Shown here in pieces: positions 17,477 through 26,763 of a stretch of DNA of 64,000 nt (positions are counted from its first letter, which is position 1; each line of letters opens with the position of its first letter). This DNA is from Ensifer adhaerens (lineage in GTDB: Bacteria > Pseudomonadota > Alphaproteobacteria > Rhizobiales > Rhizobiaceae), in assembly GCF_013283195.1 (NCBI RefSeq), contig NZ_JABEKT010000002.1, forward strand, positions 496,001-560,000, written 5' to 3'. A model generated the notes under the pieces. It saw only the letters and a program-made list of their open reading frames with translations, did no database searches and was not told the DNA's origin. Made by a program: the position numbers and the translations under genes.

Positions 17477-18336
17477 CCGTTGCGGCGATGGCGGTGGACA
17501 CCGCTGAGGCAAGGCGTGCCGCAATCATCGAGGCGACGGATGTCAGCGTTGTCTTCAATGGCGTGGCTGCCGTCGATCGGGCCTCGGTGGCAATTCATCC
17601 CGGCCGGATCACTGCGATCTGTGGTGCCAACGGCTCGGGCAAGAGCACGCTGCTGAAGTGCCTTTCAGGCCTCGAGGCGCCGACCGGCGGCGATATCCGG
17701 CTCGCCGGTCAAGCCCTTGGCGGTCTCAGCCGCCGCGACATCGCAAGACAGGTTGCCGTGCTCGGGCAAAACCCCGAAACGCCGGCGGGATTGAACGTCG
17801 AGGAACTGGTTGAGCAAGGGCGATACCCGCATCGGCCGTGGCTGACGCGGCTGAGGACCAATGACAGGGACGCGATCGAGCGGGCAATCGCCGCCGTCGA
17901 TCTCGCGGACATGCGCAAGCGCCAACTCGCCTCGCTGTCCGGCGGCGAACGCCAGCGTGCCTGGGTGGCGATGGCGCTCGCCCAGGAGCCGCAGATCCTG
18001 TTTCTCGACGAGCCCACGAGCTTCCTCGACGTGCGCCATCAGGCAGAGCTTTTGACGCTGCTGCGCCGGCTCAACCGCGAGGATGGGCTGACGATCATTG
18101 CGGTGCTGCATGATCTCAATCAGGTGATCGAATTTGCCGACGACGTCATCCTGATGAAAAAGGGGCAGGTGCTTTCGACGGGTGCGCCGGCTGATATTTT
18201 TACGCCGCAGAGCCTCAGCCATGCCTTTGGGTGCAAGGTCGATGTGGTCGCGCATCCGCATACAGGCCGACCCTTCTGCCTGATCGACTGGGTCGGCGAC
18301 GATCGCGGTCGCGATCGCGCTGGAGACGATCGCTAG
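17473..18336 (+). CDS. fhuC: Siderophore ABC transporter ATPase, FhuC/FecE-like
   Basis: A 287-residue ABC ATPase of the iron-siderophore group: Walker A GANGSGKST (about residue 57), Q-loop VLGQNPETPAGL with VEELVEQGRYPHRPWL, signature LSGGERQR, Walker B ILFLDEPTSFLDVRHQ and H-loop AVLHDLNQV. The FLDVRHQ segment is typical of FhuC/FecE. The GTG start overlaps the AraC stop; the stop codon shares one base with the FhuB GTG. The C-terminal tail is Asp/Arg/Gly-rich (DDRGRDRAGDDR), encoded by a GCGATCG-rich stretch. Confidence 0.9.
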   Translation: MTVAAMAVDTAEARRAAIIEATDVSVVFNGVAAVDRASVAIHPGRITAICGANGSGKSTLLKCLSGLEAPTGGDIRLAGQALGGLSRRDIARQVAVLGQNPETPAGLNVEELVEQGRYPHRPWLTRLRTNDRDAIERAIAAVDLADMRKRQLASLSGGERQRAWVAMALAQEPQILFLDEPTSFLDVRHQAELLTLLRRLNREDGLTIIAVLHDLNQVIEFADDVILMKKGQVLSTGAPADIFTPQSLSHAFGCKVDVVAHPHTGRPFCLIDWVGDDRGRDRAGDDR

Positions 18337-20306
18337 TGCGTTCGGCATCGTTGCATGCGTCGACCGCAGTTTCACTGAGGCTGATGTTCGGGTTGGGGCT
18401 GGTCCTGCTGATCGGCCTTGCGCTCCTGGCGCTGAAACAGGGCGGCGGCTTGGTCGCCTGGGGCGATATTGTCGCGGCCCCCTCGCGCCCCGAGACGCTG
18501 GCGCAAGCCATCATCGAGGCCATTCGCGCGCCCCGGCTTTCGGCTGCGATCCTGGTCGGCATCTGTCTCGCTGTCGCCGGCGCCGTGATGCAGACCGTGC
18601 TGCGCAATCCGCTTGCTGCACCCGATATTCTGGCGGTGACGACGGGCGCGCAGCTTGCGCTGGTCATCGTCACGCTGCTTCTGCCGTTCTATGTGCCGAG
18701 CCTCGCGGCGACCGTTTTCGGCGGCGTTTTCGGCGGGCTCGCCTGCCTGACGCTGGGTGGTGGCCTCCGTGCGCCGCCGGTTCGTCTGGCGCTTGCCGGC
18801 ATCGCGGTTTCGCTGTCGTTTGCGGCGATTTCGTCGGCGATCGTGCTGATGGCCGACGATAGGGCCTCCGGCATCGTCCTCTGGTCGGCCGGCATCCTCG
18901 ACCAGACAGGCTGGACGAAGATCGCAACCGTCGGGCCGGCCGTCTTCGCGGGGCTGTTCGTGGTCAGCTTGATGGCGCCGTCTCTCGATTTGCTGGGGCT
19001 CGGCGAGGATTCGGCCAGGGGCCTTGGCGTGACCCGGGCGGTGACGTTGCTTGCCCTTAGTGCCAGCGTGGTTCTGGCCGGATCGGCCGTGACGCTCGGC
19101 GGTCCCATCGGTTTTGTCGGACTTGCCGTTCCCAATCTGCTCCGTGGCATCGGCATCACCCGGCATCGCCATGTCATTCCCCTCTCGGCAATCTGGGGCG
19201 CTGTGGCTGTTCTGATTGCCGACGTCACGGCACAGTGGCTGGGCGCCGAAGGCTCGTCGATCCCGACCGGCGCGATCGTTGCCTGCCTTGGAGCCCCGGC
19301 AATGCTGGTCCTGCTCAGATTTGCCAGGATCGGCCAGGAACAGCGGCCGCGGGCGCTTTCGATATCCGCTCGGCTGCCGGCCAGCCTCCTCTTTGCTGTT
19401 CTCCTGGTCGCATCGGCGGTTGCCGTCGCGTCGGCACTCGCCGTCGGCGACGGCGTCGCCAGGACCGTGTCGGAGCTGGTGGCCGTTTTCGATTTGCGGG
19501 CGCCGCGCCTTCTGGTCGCCATGGGCGCCGGCATGCTTCTGGCTGGCGCCGGCGTCTTCCTTCAGGCGGCCACCCGCAATCCCTTGTGCGGGCCGGAAAC
19601 CCTGGGTCTGGCACAGGGGGCAGCCCTTTTCAGTCTTGTGGCGCTTCTCGGCGGGTTGCTGCCGGGCTCGCCGGGCTTCCAGCTGGTGGCGGCTGCGGGT
19701 TCCTTTGCCGCCCTGTTCTGCCTCTTTGCCTTCGGCGTTCACCGGACACCGGAAAGGCTGGTGCTTTACGGCATTGCCCTTGCGGCGAGCCTCGGCGCCT
19801 GCGGCACCATCGTCGTCGTCGAGGCGCGGCTGCAGACCACGCAGGCCTTGTCGTGGCTGGCAGGGTCCACGCATGCTCGCGGCATGGACGACGCGGTAGC
19901 CCTCCTACCCTGGCTCCTGCTTCTGCTCGTTGCAGCCGTGTCGTTCTGCTCGCGGCTCGATGTGCTGGTCCTCGGTGACGACACGGCACGGTCGCTGGGG
20001 CTCTCGACCAGCAGAACCCGTCTTGCTGCGGCCGCGTGCGCCGCCGCCTTCGTCGCCGGCGCGGTGTCGTCCGTCGGCGCTATCGGCTTCGTCGGTCTGC
20101 TCGCGCCGCATGCCGGAAGGCTTCTCGCCGGTCCGAAACATGCGCGCCTTCTACCTGTTTCGCTGGTCCTCGGCGCTGTTCTCGTCGTCGTCGCCGATAT
20201 GTTGGGACGCAGTGTCATTGCGCCACGCGAGTTGCCGGCAGGCATCGTGACCGCATTGGTCGGGGCGCCGGTGTTCGCTCTGCTGCTGCACCGTCGTCGT
20301 TCCTGA
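18336..20306 (+). CDS. fhuB: Double-length siderophore permease FhuB
   Basis: A 656-residue FecCD-family permease made of two fused homologous halves, the hallmark of FhuB; single-half permeases are about 330 residues. Each half carries the conserved signature: APRLSAAILVGICLAVAGAVMQ with NPLAAPDILAV in the first, and APRLLVAMGAGMLLAGAGVF with NPLCGPETLGLAQG in the second. ATPase-contact GxGDDxAxxLG-like loops occur as LGEDSARGLG and LGDDTARSLG, and GPIGFVGLAVPNLLR and GAIGFVGLLAPHAGR follow. About 18-20 membrane spans. The GTG at 18336 follows GGAGA and overlaps the ATPase stop by one base. Confidence 0.92.
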   Translation: MRSASLHASTAVSLRLMFGLGLVLLIGLALLALKQGGGLVAWGDIVAAPSRPETLAQAIIEAIRAPRLSAAILVGICLAVAGAVMQTVLRNPLAAPDILAVTTGAQLALVIVTLLLPFYVPSLAATVFGGVFGGLACLTLGGGLRAPPVRLALAGIAVSLSFAAISSAIVLMADDRASGIVLWSAGILDQTGWTKIATVGPAVFAGLFVVSLMAPSLDLLGLGEDSARGLGVTRAVTLLALSASVVLAGSAVTLGGPIGFVGLAVPNLLRGIGITRHRHVIPLSAIWGAVAVLIADVTAQWLGAEGSSIPTGAIVACLGAPAMLVLLRFARIGQEQRPRALSISARLPASLLFAVLLVASAVAVASALAVGDGVARTVSELVAVFDLRAPRLLVAMGAGMLLAGAGVFLQAATRNPLCGPETLGLAQGAALFSLVALLGGLLPGSPGFQLVAAAGSFAALFCLFAFGVHRTPERLVLYGIALAASLGACGTIVVVEARLQTTQALSWLAGSTHARGMDDAVALLPWLLLLLVAAVSFCSRLDVLVLGDDTARSLGLSTSRTRLAAAACAAAFVAGAVSSVGAIGFVGLLAPHAGRLLAGPKHARLLPVSLVLGAVLVVVADMLGRSVIAPRELPAGIVTALVGAPVFALLLHRRRS

Positions 20307-20473
20307 AGAGGATAGACCAGGCAGGCGGCGATAACCTTCGGCGTTGCTCACGCCCTCGCCCCGAAGCCTTTTCGAAGACCGGTCAGGATGTCGGTCCATG
20401 GGGAGCCTCGGTTGACGTGCGCAGGCGGATCAACGTGAAAACCCTCTGCCCGCTGCGCCTTCAGCCGCTGCTC

Positions 20474-20704
20474 TTAATTGCGGAATATGCCCTTGTAGTA
20501 GGCTCCGTTCCTCGGCGGAGGGTGGTTGACGACCACGGCAGGACGCTTGTTTTTCGCAGGCGCGGCGGACGGCCTTCCCGATGCCTCGGCATTGCGTGAG
20601 CGGTCCTGTGATCCGCCCTGGGCTGCGGCGGGGTTCGCGACGCCGGTGCCGATCGTAAAGGCCAGCACTGCAATGACCGACAGTCCGCGGAGCATTCTGC
20701 GCAT
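20474..20704 (-). CDS. Small secreted hypothetical protein, 76 aa
   Basis: A 76-residue protein with a clear Sec leader (LRGLSVIAVLAFTIGTGVA, ending near PAAAQ) and a short basic, Pro/Ala/Arg-rich mature part ending NGAYYKGIFRN. GGGGGA lies 6 bases before the ATG at 20704. No domain recognised. Convergent with fhuB and divergent from the gene at 20955. Probably periplasmic; low complexity prevents a functional guess. Confidence 0.6.
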   Translation of the reverse strand: MRRMLRGLSVIAVLAFTIGTGVANPAAAQGGSQDRSRNAEASGRPSAAPAKNKRPAVVVNHPPPRNGAYYKGIFRN

Positions 20705-20954
20705 TGTTCCATCCCCCTGTTGCTGCGTCACGGTAGACGATCGCATGAGCCTGCGTCGATGCTGTGACGCTTGCAGCGCGCTGCCCAGTCTCCAGGATGG
20801 CGCCAACATGCCCACCAACCCGATCCTCGCCTGGAAAAGCTGCGCTTTGCAACCCAGCAGGCGGGTGCGGCGGGCCATATTCTATTCTGGATCGGCTGAA
20901 TGCGCGCCGATCAAGTGTTAAGATCGCGGCTCCAAGGCGACGAGGGCGAGTGAC

Positions 20955-21320
20955 ATGCTGAGCGCGGACCGCAGTGACCGGGGGCCATTCTGGACACGAC
21001 CCATTCCAGTGGGGCAGGCGGAGCTCAATCCGTCCGTTCTCGATGAGATTGACGCAAATGGGGGGCGGACCGGATTTCGCGGCTACGTTCTGCAGATCTT
21101 CGAGGCGCTGGATGCGCCGCCTTCGGGGGTTCTCGAAATCGCGTTCAATCGGAAGCAGCGTCGCGCCTGCGGCATTTACGAAAGCGAAGCATCGGGCCCC
21201 GCCGCCCGAAAGGATCATGTCGTCCTGATGACCGATCCTGTCTGGTTTGCCGCCTCGACCCCGCAGGAGGCCGCAAACGTCCTGTTTCAGACGCTGGTCG
21301 ACCGCGCGCCTGATCTTTAA
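20955..21320 (+). CDS. Hypothetical protein, 121 aa
   Basis: A 121-residue soluble protein without a leader or membrane span. Segments of note are ANGGRTGFRGYVLQIFEALD, VLEIAFNRKQRRACGIYE and VLMTDPVWFAASTPQEAANVLFQTLVD. I do not recognise the family. A GAG-containing ribosome site precedes the ATG. It is followed by two strong hairpins and converges on the aconitase-X gene, so it is probably transcribed alone. Confidence 0.65.
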   Translation: MLSADRSDRGPFWTRPIPVGQAELNPSVLDEIDANGGRTGFRGYVLQIFEALDAPPSGVLEIAFNRKQRRACGIYESEASGPAARKDHVVLMTDPVWFAASTPQEAANVLFQTLVDRAPDL

Positions 21321-21332
21321 GCGCACCCGAAC

Positions 21333-21398
21333 CCGCCGCAAGTGTTGCGGCGGCGAGGCAGAAACGCATTCAGGTCAAGATGCCCAGCCGGCATCTTG
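21333..21398. terminator. Tandem convergent hairpins
   Basis: Two perfect 9-bp stems occur in a row: CCGCCGCAA-GTG-TTGCGGCGG (21333-21353) and CAAGATGCC-CAGCC-GGCATCTTG (21376-21398). They fill the 88-base gap between the convergent hypothetical gene and the aconitase-X gene and likely terminate one direction each. Confidence 0.65.
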
Positions 21399-21408
21399 TC
21401 GGCGGACG

Positions 21409-23112
21409 TTATCGATCCGCGGGGGAAAGCCAGTCCGGCATCCGCGCCGACACGCGTCCCGTCAGCGCCGCTGTCACGCAATCGGCAAGGTTGCCAAGGC
21501 GAACCGCACGGCCGGATAGGCCGGGGCCGTAATGGGCATATTTACCGGAATTGGTCATCAGCGCCCGGGTTTGTGTGGGGAACACGGGTTCCGAAATCGA
21601 GCACCAACAGAGGTCGGGCAGGACCTGAACGCCGCTTGCCTCGAGGGCGGCCAGCACGCCTTCGGTGCGGGCAGCGGCAATCACGTCGCGGCCGGCGGTG
21701 ACGATGACGGCAACATGCTTGTGCCGCGGACGACCGCCGAGGGCCGTGGCGAGTGCCCGACATTCGGCAAGCGACGCATGGGGACTGCCGATCGCGACGA
21801 GGTCCACATCCTCCGGCCCACTGTTCAGCACCGTCCAGGCGGCCGCCATCTCGGCGCGCGTGATCGTTACGGTATCGGCGTCGTCTGCCGCGGCGCCTTC
21901 GGCCTCGGGTGTGACGCCTTCGATATGCAGCATTGGCGAAGCGGACGTCGTCCCGAAGGCGGCACAGAGTGCCTTCAGGTCGTCGGGCGAAGGTTTCGCA
22001 GCGGCAAGGCCGCGCAAAAGCGGAATACGATCCGGCGCGGCGCGCCCGGCGAGATAGCCGATCAGCGGCCAGAAGGCGTCATCCACGGTTTCCGGCAGAT
22101 CCACGTCGATGACGCGGCTCGCCTTGCGGTGTTCATCGAGATAGACGCCGGAGAGCGGTGCGCGACCGGTCAGCGCGATGCACAGGTCGAGGAAATCAGG
22201 GTGTTTTGCCGTGCGAGCGCCGAGCACGGTATTGGCGTAGATCACGGCGTTCGATTCCGCCCAGGCGATCGCTTCGCCGGCCTCAGGCGCGCTGTCGAGC
22301 AGATAGGGCGAACAGGTAAAGGTCGGGCGGCAGCCCATGCGGACATAGGCGTCGGCAAGACGGGCGGCCGGGTCGCCGAAGGACGAGGGCACACCCTGCG
22401 CCTGCCAGTTGGCCCGGTCGACCGAGATGGCGTTCATCGTCGTCGGCAGCCGGACTTGCGCGCCCATGTCAGCCATTTTCTCGGCGAAGGTCAGGTTGGC
22501 GGGGCTGGCATAGATGCAGCCGTCGATATGCCCCTGGGTGACGCTGATAAGGCGGGTGGCGCCCTGTTGCGCCGCCATGGCGCAGATGATGCGCATGGCT
22601 GCCTCAACCGCCACGCCGTCGCGGCCGTCAAGCATGGCTCGATCAGCGTCATCAAGGTCGAGCCTTGCGGTCGCAGGCGGTGCAATCTCGATCGTCAGCC
22701 CCTCGGCCTCGATCGCCTTTTCGGTGATGCGCGCAGACTTTGCCTTGGCGAGTGCTGCGAACGCATCGCGTGAGAGGCGCAGGACGGGCAGCCGCTTGTC
22801 GAACATCTCGGCGGCTATCAGCGCGCCCAGCGTCAGCACGTCCTCTGCCTCGGAAAAGACGAGCGCTGCCGGAGCGCGGCCGGTCAGCGCCAGATCGAGC
22901 AGCACGCCGGAGCCGGTGCAGGAGCCCCGGCTCGACGGCATCATCAGGATACTGCCGGTCAGACAGAGCCCGTGCAGCGGGTGGTGAACATCGATCACCG
23001 CTCCGGTCGCCGGATCGACGCCCCCCCAGAAGCTCAACGCTTCCGGTGCGGCAACGACGGGTCCCTCGGCGGTGCCGCCAAGGATGCTGTGAGCGGAGAT
23101 CGAATTTGTCAT
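21409..23112 (-). CDS. Aconitase-X family dehydratase, likely cis-3-hydroxy-L-proline dehydratase
   Basis: A 567-residue AcnX protein in which the small (former DUF126) domain is fused N-terminally (about residues 1-145; [20 protein letters not shown]) to the large (former DUF521) domain. Landmarks are [57 protein letters not shown] and a late [14 protein letters not shown]. Fused type I AcnX proteins dehydrate cis-3-hydroxy-L-proline to delta1-pyrroline-2-carboxylate. The ATG at 23112 overlaps the epimerase stop by 4 bases, placing it in the hydroxyproline operon. With the imine reductase at 30258 it forms a 3-hydroxyproline to proline branch. The alternative family member, mevalonate-phosphate dehydratase, is archaeal and does not fit. 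Confidence 0.88.
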   Translation of the reverse strand: MTNSISAHSILGGTAEGPVVAAPEALSFWGGVDPATGAVIDVHHPLHGLCLTGSILMMPSSRGSCTGSGVLLDLALTGRAPAALVFSEAEDVLTLGALIAAEMFDKRLPVLRLSRDAFAALAKAKSARITEKAIEAEGLTIEIAPPATARLDLDDADRAMLDGRDGVAVEAAMRIICAMAAQQGATRLISVTQGHIDGCIYASPANLTFAEKMADMGAQVRLPTTMNAISVDRANWQAQGVPSSFGDPAARLADAYVRMGCRPTFTCSPYLLDSAPEAGEAIAWAESNAVIYANTVLGARTAKHPDFLDLCIALTGRAPLSGVYLDEHRKASRVIDVDLPETVDDAFWPLIGYLAGRAAPDRIPLLRGLAAAKPSPDDLKALCAAFGTTSASPMLHIEGVTPEAEGAAADDADTVTITRAEMAAAWTVLNSGPEDVDLVAIGSPHASLAECRALATALGGRPRHKHVAVIVTAGRDVIAAARTEGVLAALEASGVQVLPDLCWCSISEPVFPTQTRALMTNSGKYAHYGPGLSGRAVRLGNLADCVTAALTGRVSARMPDWLSPADR

Positions 23113-24110
23113 TTGACGACGAAGCCGTGTGCGAAGGGGTCGCGATCGTCGATGAAGATCGTGTTGATGCCGGTCATGCGCGCCCATCCGGCGATGGAGG
23201 GGATGATCGCATCGCGGTCGGCGACCTTGGTCGCCGCCTCGACCCGACCCTTGAACAGCGATCCGATAATCGATTCATGCACGAATTCATCGCCGACCTT
23301 CAGCTTGCCCTTGGCGGCCAGCTGCGCCATGCGCGCGGAGGTGCCAGTGCCGCAGGGCGAGCGGTCGATCGCCTTTTCGCCGTAGAACACGGCGTTGCGG
23401 GCGTGCGCTTCGGCCTGCGTCGGCTTGCCCGTCCACTGGATGTGGCTGAGCCCCTTGATCTCCGGATGCTCGGGATGGACGAACTCGTACTTGGCGTTCA
23501 GGGCGGCGCGCAGTTTTGGGCTCCAGCCGATCAGTTCGCCGGCCGTGTGGTCGGCCATGTCGCGGAAGTTTTTCTGCGGCTCGACGATGGCGTAGAAGTT
23601 GCCACCATAGGCGACGTCGACGACGATCTCACCAAGGCCCTCGACCTCGGCCGTCAGGCCTTCGGCGTAGAGGAAGCCGGGCACGTTGGTCAGGCGCACT
23701 TCCTCGACGAAGCGGCCCTCCTGGCGGTAGCTGATGTCGACCTTGCCGGCAGGCGCGTCGATCGACAGCTTGCCGGGCTCGCGCGGCGTGATTAGCCCGT
23801 TCTCGATCGCCATGGTGATCGTGCCGATGGTGCCGTGGCCGCACATCGGCAGGCAGCCGGAGGTCTCGATGAACAAAACGGCGACATCGCAATCGGGGCG
23901 TGTCGGCGGGTAGAGGATCGAGCCGGACATCATGTCATGGCCGCGCGGCTCGAACATCAGGCCGGTGCGGATCCAGTCGAATTCCCGCAGGAAATGGGCG
24001 CGCTTTTCCAGCATGTTGGCGCCCTCGAGACGAGGGCCGCCGCCGGAAACGAGGCGGACGGGATTGCCACAGGTGTGCCCGTCGATGCAGGAGAAGGTGT
24101 AGGTGGCCAT
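23109..24110 (-). CDS. hypRE: 4-hydroxyproline 2-epimerase
   Basis: A 333-residue proline racemase family enzyme. Both catalytic cysteines are present: Cys90 in [13 protein letters not shown] and Cys253 in [14 protein letters not shown]. Two Cys indicate an epimerase; a trans-3-hydroxyproline dehydratase would have Thr or Ser at the second site. It interconverts trans-4-hydroxy-L-proline and cis-4-hydroxy-D-proline, the entry step of the pathway. GAGG lies 8 bases before the ATG at 24110. Gene order (importer, FAD dehydrogenase, epimerase) matches the hypMNPQ-O-RE order I recall from Sinorhizobium meliloti. Confidence 0.93.
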   Translation of the reverse strand: MATYTFSCIDGHTCGNPVRLVSGGGPRLEGANMLEKRAHFLREFDWIRTGLMFEPRGHDMMSGSILYPPTRPDCDVAVLFIETSGCLPMCGHGTIGTITMAIENGLITPREPGKLSIDAPAGKVDISYRQEGRFVEEVRLTNVPGFLYAEGLTAEVEGLGEIVVDVAYGGNFYAIVEPQKNFRDMADHTAGELIGWSPKLRAALNAKYEFVHPEHPEIKGLSHIQWTGKPTQAEAHARNAVFYGEKAIDRSPCGTGTSARMAQLAAKGKLKVGDEFVHESIIGSLFKGRVEAATKVADRDAIIPSIAGWARMTGINTIFIDDRDPFAHGFVVK

Positions 24111-24124
24111 GGTCGAAACCTCTG

Positions 24125-25375
24125 TCAGAACCGTTGCGGCGAGAAGGGGGCGATGTCAATCGTCGGGGACTGGTTGGTCAGGAGATCCGCGACCAGCCGG
24201 GCGGTGCCCGCCGATTGGGTCAGGCCGAGATGGCCGTGACCGAAAGCATAGACGACCCGCGCCGTCGTGCGGGCGCGGCCGATGGCCGGAAGGCTGTCGG
24301 GCAGCGACGGGCGGAAACCCATCCACTGCACGCCGCCCGTGGGCTTGAGGCCTGGCAGGAAGGTTTGGGCCTTCTTGAGCATGGCCTCGGATCGGCGATA
24401 ATTCGGCGGCAGCGTCAAGCCGCCGAGTTCCACCGCACCGCCGACACGGATGCCGGTCGAAAGGCGGGTGACGACGAAGCCATGGCCGCCGAAGGTGACC
24501 TGCGTGCGAAGGTCGAAGGCATCTGCCGGCAGCGTCGTGTTGTAGCCGCGCTCGGTTTCGAGCGGAATACTCTCGCCGAGGGATTTGGCGATCCGGTGGG
24601 AGAAGGCGCCGGCTGCAAGCACGACCTGCGCCGCACGGCGCGTGTTGCCGTTCGTCGTGCGGACTTCGACACCGTCGTCGATCGTCGCAAGGGCCGTAAC
24701 CTCGGCGCGCTCGATGGCGCCGCCTCTAGAGCGGAAATGCTCCGCGAGCGCCAGCGTATAGAGCTTGGGGTCGGCGATCGAGTACCACCCCGGCGTAAAC
24801 GTGCCATGGGTGAAGCAGGGTGCAAGACCCGGCTGGATCCCGGCCATCTCGGCAGCACTCATATGGCGGAACTCGACACCATGGTTTGCACGTGCCTGCC
24901 ATCCGGGCAGCGAAGCCTTGAGCTCGGCGTCGCTTTCATAGACCTGAAGATTGCCTTCCTTGCGCAGCATGGCCAAGGTGCCGGTTGCAGCAAGGAACGG
25001 TTCCAGCTCCGCCTTGGACAGGTCCATCATCGCCGTCTGGGCGGCGGTCGAATGGGCCACCCGCTTCGGCGAGCAGGCGCGCCAGAAGCGGAACATCCAC
25101 GGCGCGATCTGCGCGGCGTAGGCGGGCGGGACACTCAGCGGCCCGAGCGGGTCGAGCAGCCACTTCGGTGCCTTCTTCAAAATGCCGGGTGAGGCGAGCG
25201 GCAGGATGTCGGTGAAGGCAAAGGCCCCGGCATTACCAGCCGAAGCCCCGGCCGCGGGGCCTTCCCGGTCGAGCACGGTGACCGAAAGCCCCCGTGCCTG
25301 GGCCGCGATTGCGGCGGAAAGGCCGACAACGCCGGCGCCGATGACGATGACGTCAGGCTGAGCTGCATCCTTCAT
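24125..25375 (-). CDS. hypO: D-hydroxyproline dehydrogenase, FAD-dependent (HypO)
   Basis: A 416-residue DadA-like DAO family flavoprotein: FAD motif VIVIGAGVVGLSAAIAAQARG near the N-terminus and ATR-like C-terminal RPSLPDSLPAIGRA with AFGHGHLGLTQSAGTARLVA. It oxidises cis-4-hydroxy-D-proline to delta1-pyrroline-4-hydroxy-2-carboxylate. The ATG at 25375 lies 7 bases after the ATPase stop. The ribosome site is weak (GAG), so coupling to the upstream gene is likely. It could also act as a D-amino acid dehydrogenase; position next to the epimerase fixes the role. Confidence 0.88.
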   Translation of the reverse strand: MKDAAQPDVIVIGAGVVGLSAAIAAQARGLSVTVLDREGPAAGASAGNAGAFAFTDILPLASPGILKKAPKWLLDPLGPLSVPPAYAAQIAPWMFRFWRACSPKRVAHSTAAQTAMMDLSKAELEPFLAATGTLAMLRKEGNLQVYESDAELKASLPGWQARANHGVEFRHMSAAEMAGIQPGLAPCFTHGTFTPGWYSIADPKLYTLALAEHFRSRGGAIERAEVTALATIDDGVEVRTTNGNTRRAAQVVLAAGAFSHRIAKSLGESIPLETERGYNTTLPADAFDLRTQVTFGGHGFVVTRLSTGIRVGGAVELGGLTLPPNYRRSEAMLKKAQTFLPGLKPTGGVQWMGFRPSLPDSLPAIGRARTTARVVYAFGHGHLGLTQSAGTARLVADLLTNQSPTIDIAPFSPQRF

Positions 25376-25382
25376 GATCGGC

Positions 25383-26105
25383 TCAGTGTGTCGCAGCCAG
25401 GAACTTTTGCAGTTCTGGATCCTTCGGCGCACCGAACAGCGCCTCCGGCGGGGCGATCTCGGCCATCACGCCCTTGTGGAAGAAGGCCACTCGGTCGGAC
25501 ACCTCGCGGGCGAACTTCATTTCGTGCGTGACGCAGATCATCGTCATGCCCTCGGAGGCAAGCATGCGCAGCGTGTCGAGCACTTCGCCGACGAGCTGCG
25601 GGTCGAGCGCCGAGGTCACTTCGTCGAACAGCATGTATTCCGGCGACATGGCAAGGGCGCGGGCAATCGCCATGCGCTGCTGCTGGCCACCGGACATACG
25701 GTTCGGGTAGACCTGGAGCTTCTCACCGAGGCCGACATGGGTCAGCTGCTTGACGGCCATTTCCTCTGCCGCCTGCTTGGACTGGCCGAGCACCTTGCGC
25801 GGGGCGAGCATGACGTTTTCAAGCACGGTCAGGTGCGGAAATGCGTTCCATTGCTGGAAGACGATGCCGATCTTGCTGCGCAGCTTGTTGAGATCCGTGC
25901 TCTTGGCATGAACTTCGGTGCCGTCGACCTTGATCCGACCGGCATCGATCGGCTCGAGGCCGTTGATGCAGGTGAGCAGGGTCGATTTTCCGGAGCCGGA
26001 ACCGCCGATGACGGTGACGACTTCACCCTTCTGGACGGTAAGGTCGATGCCTTTCAGAACTTCCAGCGTGCCGAAGGATTTGCGGACGTTTTCAATCTCA
26101 ATCAT
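25383..26105 (-). CDS. hypQ: Hydroxyproline ABC transporter ATPase (HypQ)
   Basis: A 240-residue GlnQ/HisP-type ABC ATPase with Walker A GGSGSGKST (about residue 37), Q-loop IVFQQWNAFPH, signature MSGGQQQR, Walker B MLFDEVTSALD and H-loop CVTHEMKFA. The DEVTSALD form instead of DEPTSALD is common in this subfamily. The ATG at 26105 overlaps the permease stop by 8 bases. It energises the importer whose other parts lie upstream in the same operon. Confidence 0.9.
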   Translation of the reverse strand: MIEIENVRKSFGTLEVLKGIDLTVQKGEVVTVIGGSGSGKSTLLTCINGLEPIDAGRIKVDGTEVHAKSTDLNKLRSKIGIVFQQWNAFPHLTVLENVMLAPRKVLGQSKQAAEEMAVKQLTHVGLGEKLQVYPNRMSGGQQQRMAIARALAMSPEYMLFDEVTSALDPQLVGEVLDTLRMLASEGMTMICVTHEMKFAREVSDRVAFFHKGVMAEIAPPEALFGAPKDPELQKFLAATH

Positions 26106-26751
26106 TGGGGGACCACCGTTTTTCGAGATACCCACCAAGCCGGGCGATGGGGAAGCTGATGAGGAAGTAGATTGCACCGCAGATCAGAAGAATGAACAGC
26201 GGTTCCTGCAGGCGAGTGACGAGGATCTGCGAGGCGCGCAGAAGCTCGATCAGACCGAGCCAGAGCACGAGCGCGGAGTCCTTCATGACGCCGAGCGTCA
26301 GGCCGATCCAGGAGGGCAGCGAGACGCGGGTGGCAAGCGGCGCCACGATGTAGCGCATGTCCTGCCACCAGGTCATGCCGAGCGAGCGCGCGGCGCGGCG
26401 CGTGGTCGGCGGCACCGACGTAATGCCGCCGCGCACGATCTCGGTGCAATAGGCGGCCGTATAGAGCGACAGCACCACGCAGGAGGTGGTGAACGGAGCC
26501 CAGCCCAATTTGGCGATGGACTGGAAGGCATTGGCGAGCACCAGCTGGATCAACAGCGGCACGGAGCGAAACACGTCGAGCACGAAGGTCAGCGGCATGG
26601 ACCAGTAGGGTCCGGCCTGAACGCGGATCACCCCGAAGAGGATGCCGAGCAGCGTGCCGGCGGTGACCGAGACGGCGGTGACGGCGAGCGTCATCGCCGC
26701 ACCCTGTGCCAGAAAGGCGAGATCACTCCAGGTGAGGGCGGTATTAAACAT
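26098..26751 (-). CDS. hypP: Hydroxyproline ABC transporter permease (HypP)
   Basis: A 217-residue HisMQ-family permease with about five spans. LDVFRSVPLLIQLVLANAF, the tripeptide TEIVRGGI and the cytoplasmic loop TRRAARSLGMTWWQDMRYIV are typical. It pairs with the permease encoded just upstream (12-base gap) and overlaps the ATPase gene by 8 bases. Confidence 0.88.
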   Translation of the reverse strand: MFNTALTWSDLAFLAQGAAMTLAVTAVSVTAGTLLGILFGVIRVQAGPYWSMPLTFVLDVFRSVPLLIQLVLANAFQSIAKLGWAPFTTSCVVLSLYTAAYCTEIVRGGITSVPPTTRRAARSLGMTWWQDMRYIVAPLATRVSLPSWIGLTLGVMKDSALVLWLGLIELLRASQILVTRLQEPLFILLICGAIYFLISFPIARLGGYLEKRWSPND

Positions 26752-26763
26752 CTCTCACCTCTC

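Noticed and set aside
18372-19874. 500-codon minus-strand frame opposite fhuB
   Set aside because: Arg/Gln/Asp-rich low-complexity translation; fhuB on the plus strand has duplicated permease signatures.
23109-24110. Trans-3-hydroxyproline dehydratase instead of the epimerase
   Set aside because: The second catalytic position is Cys (SPCGTGTS), not Thr or Ser, so a two-Cys epimerase is the better reading.
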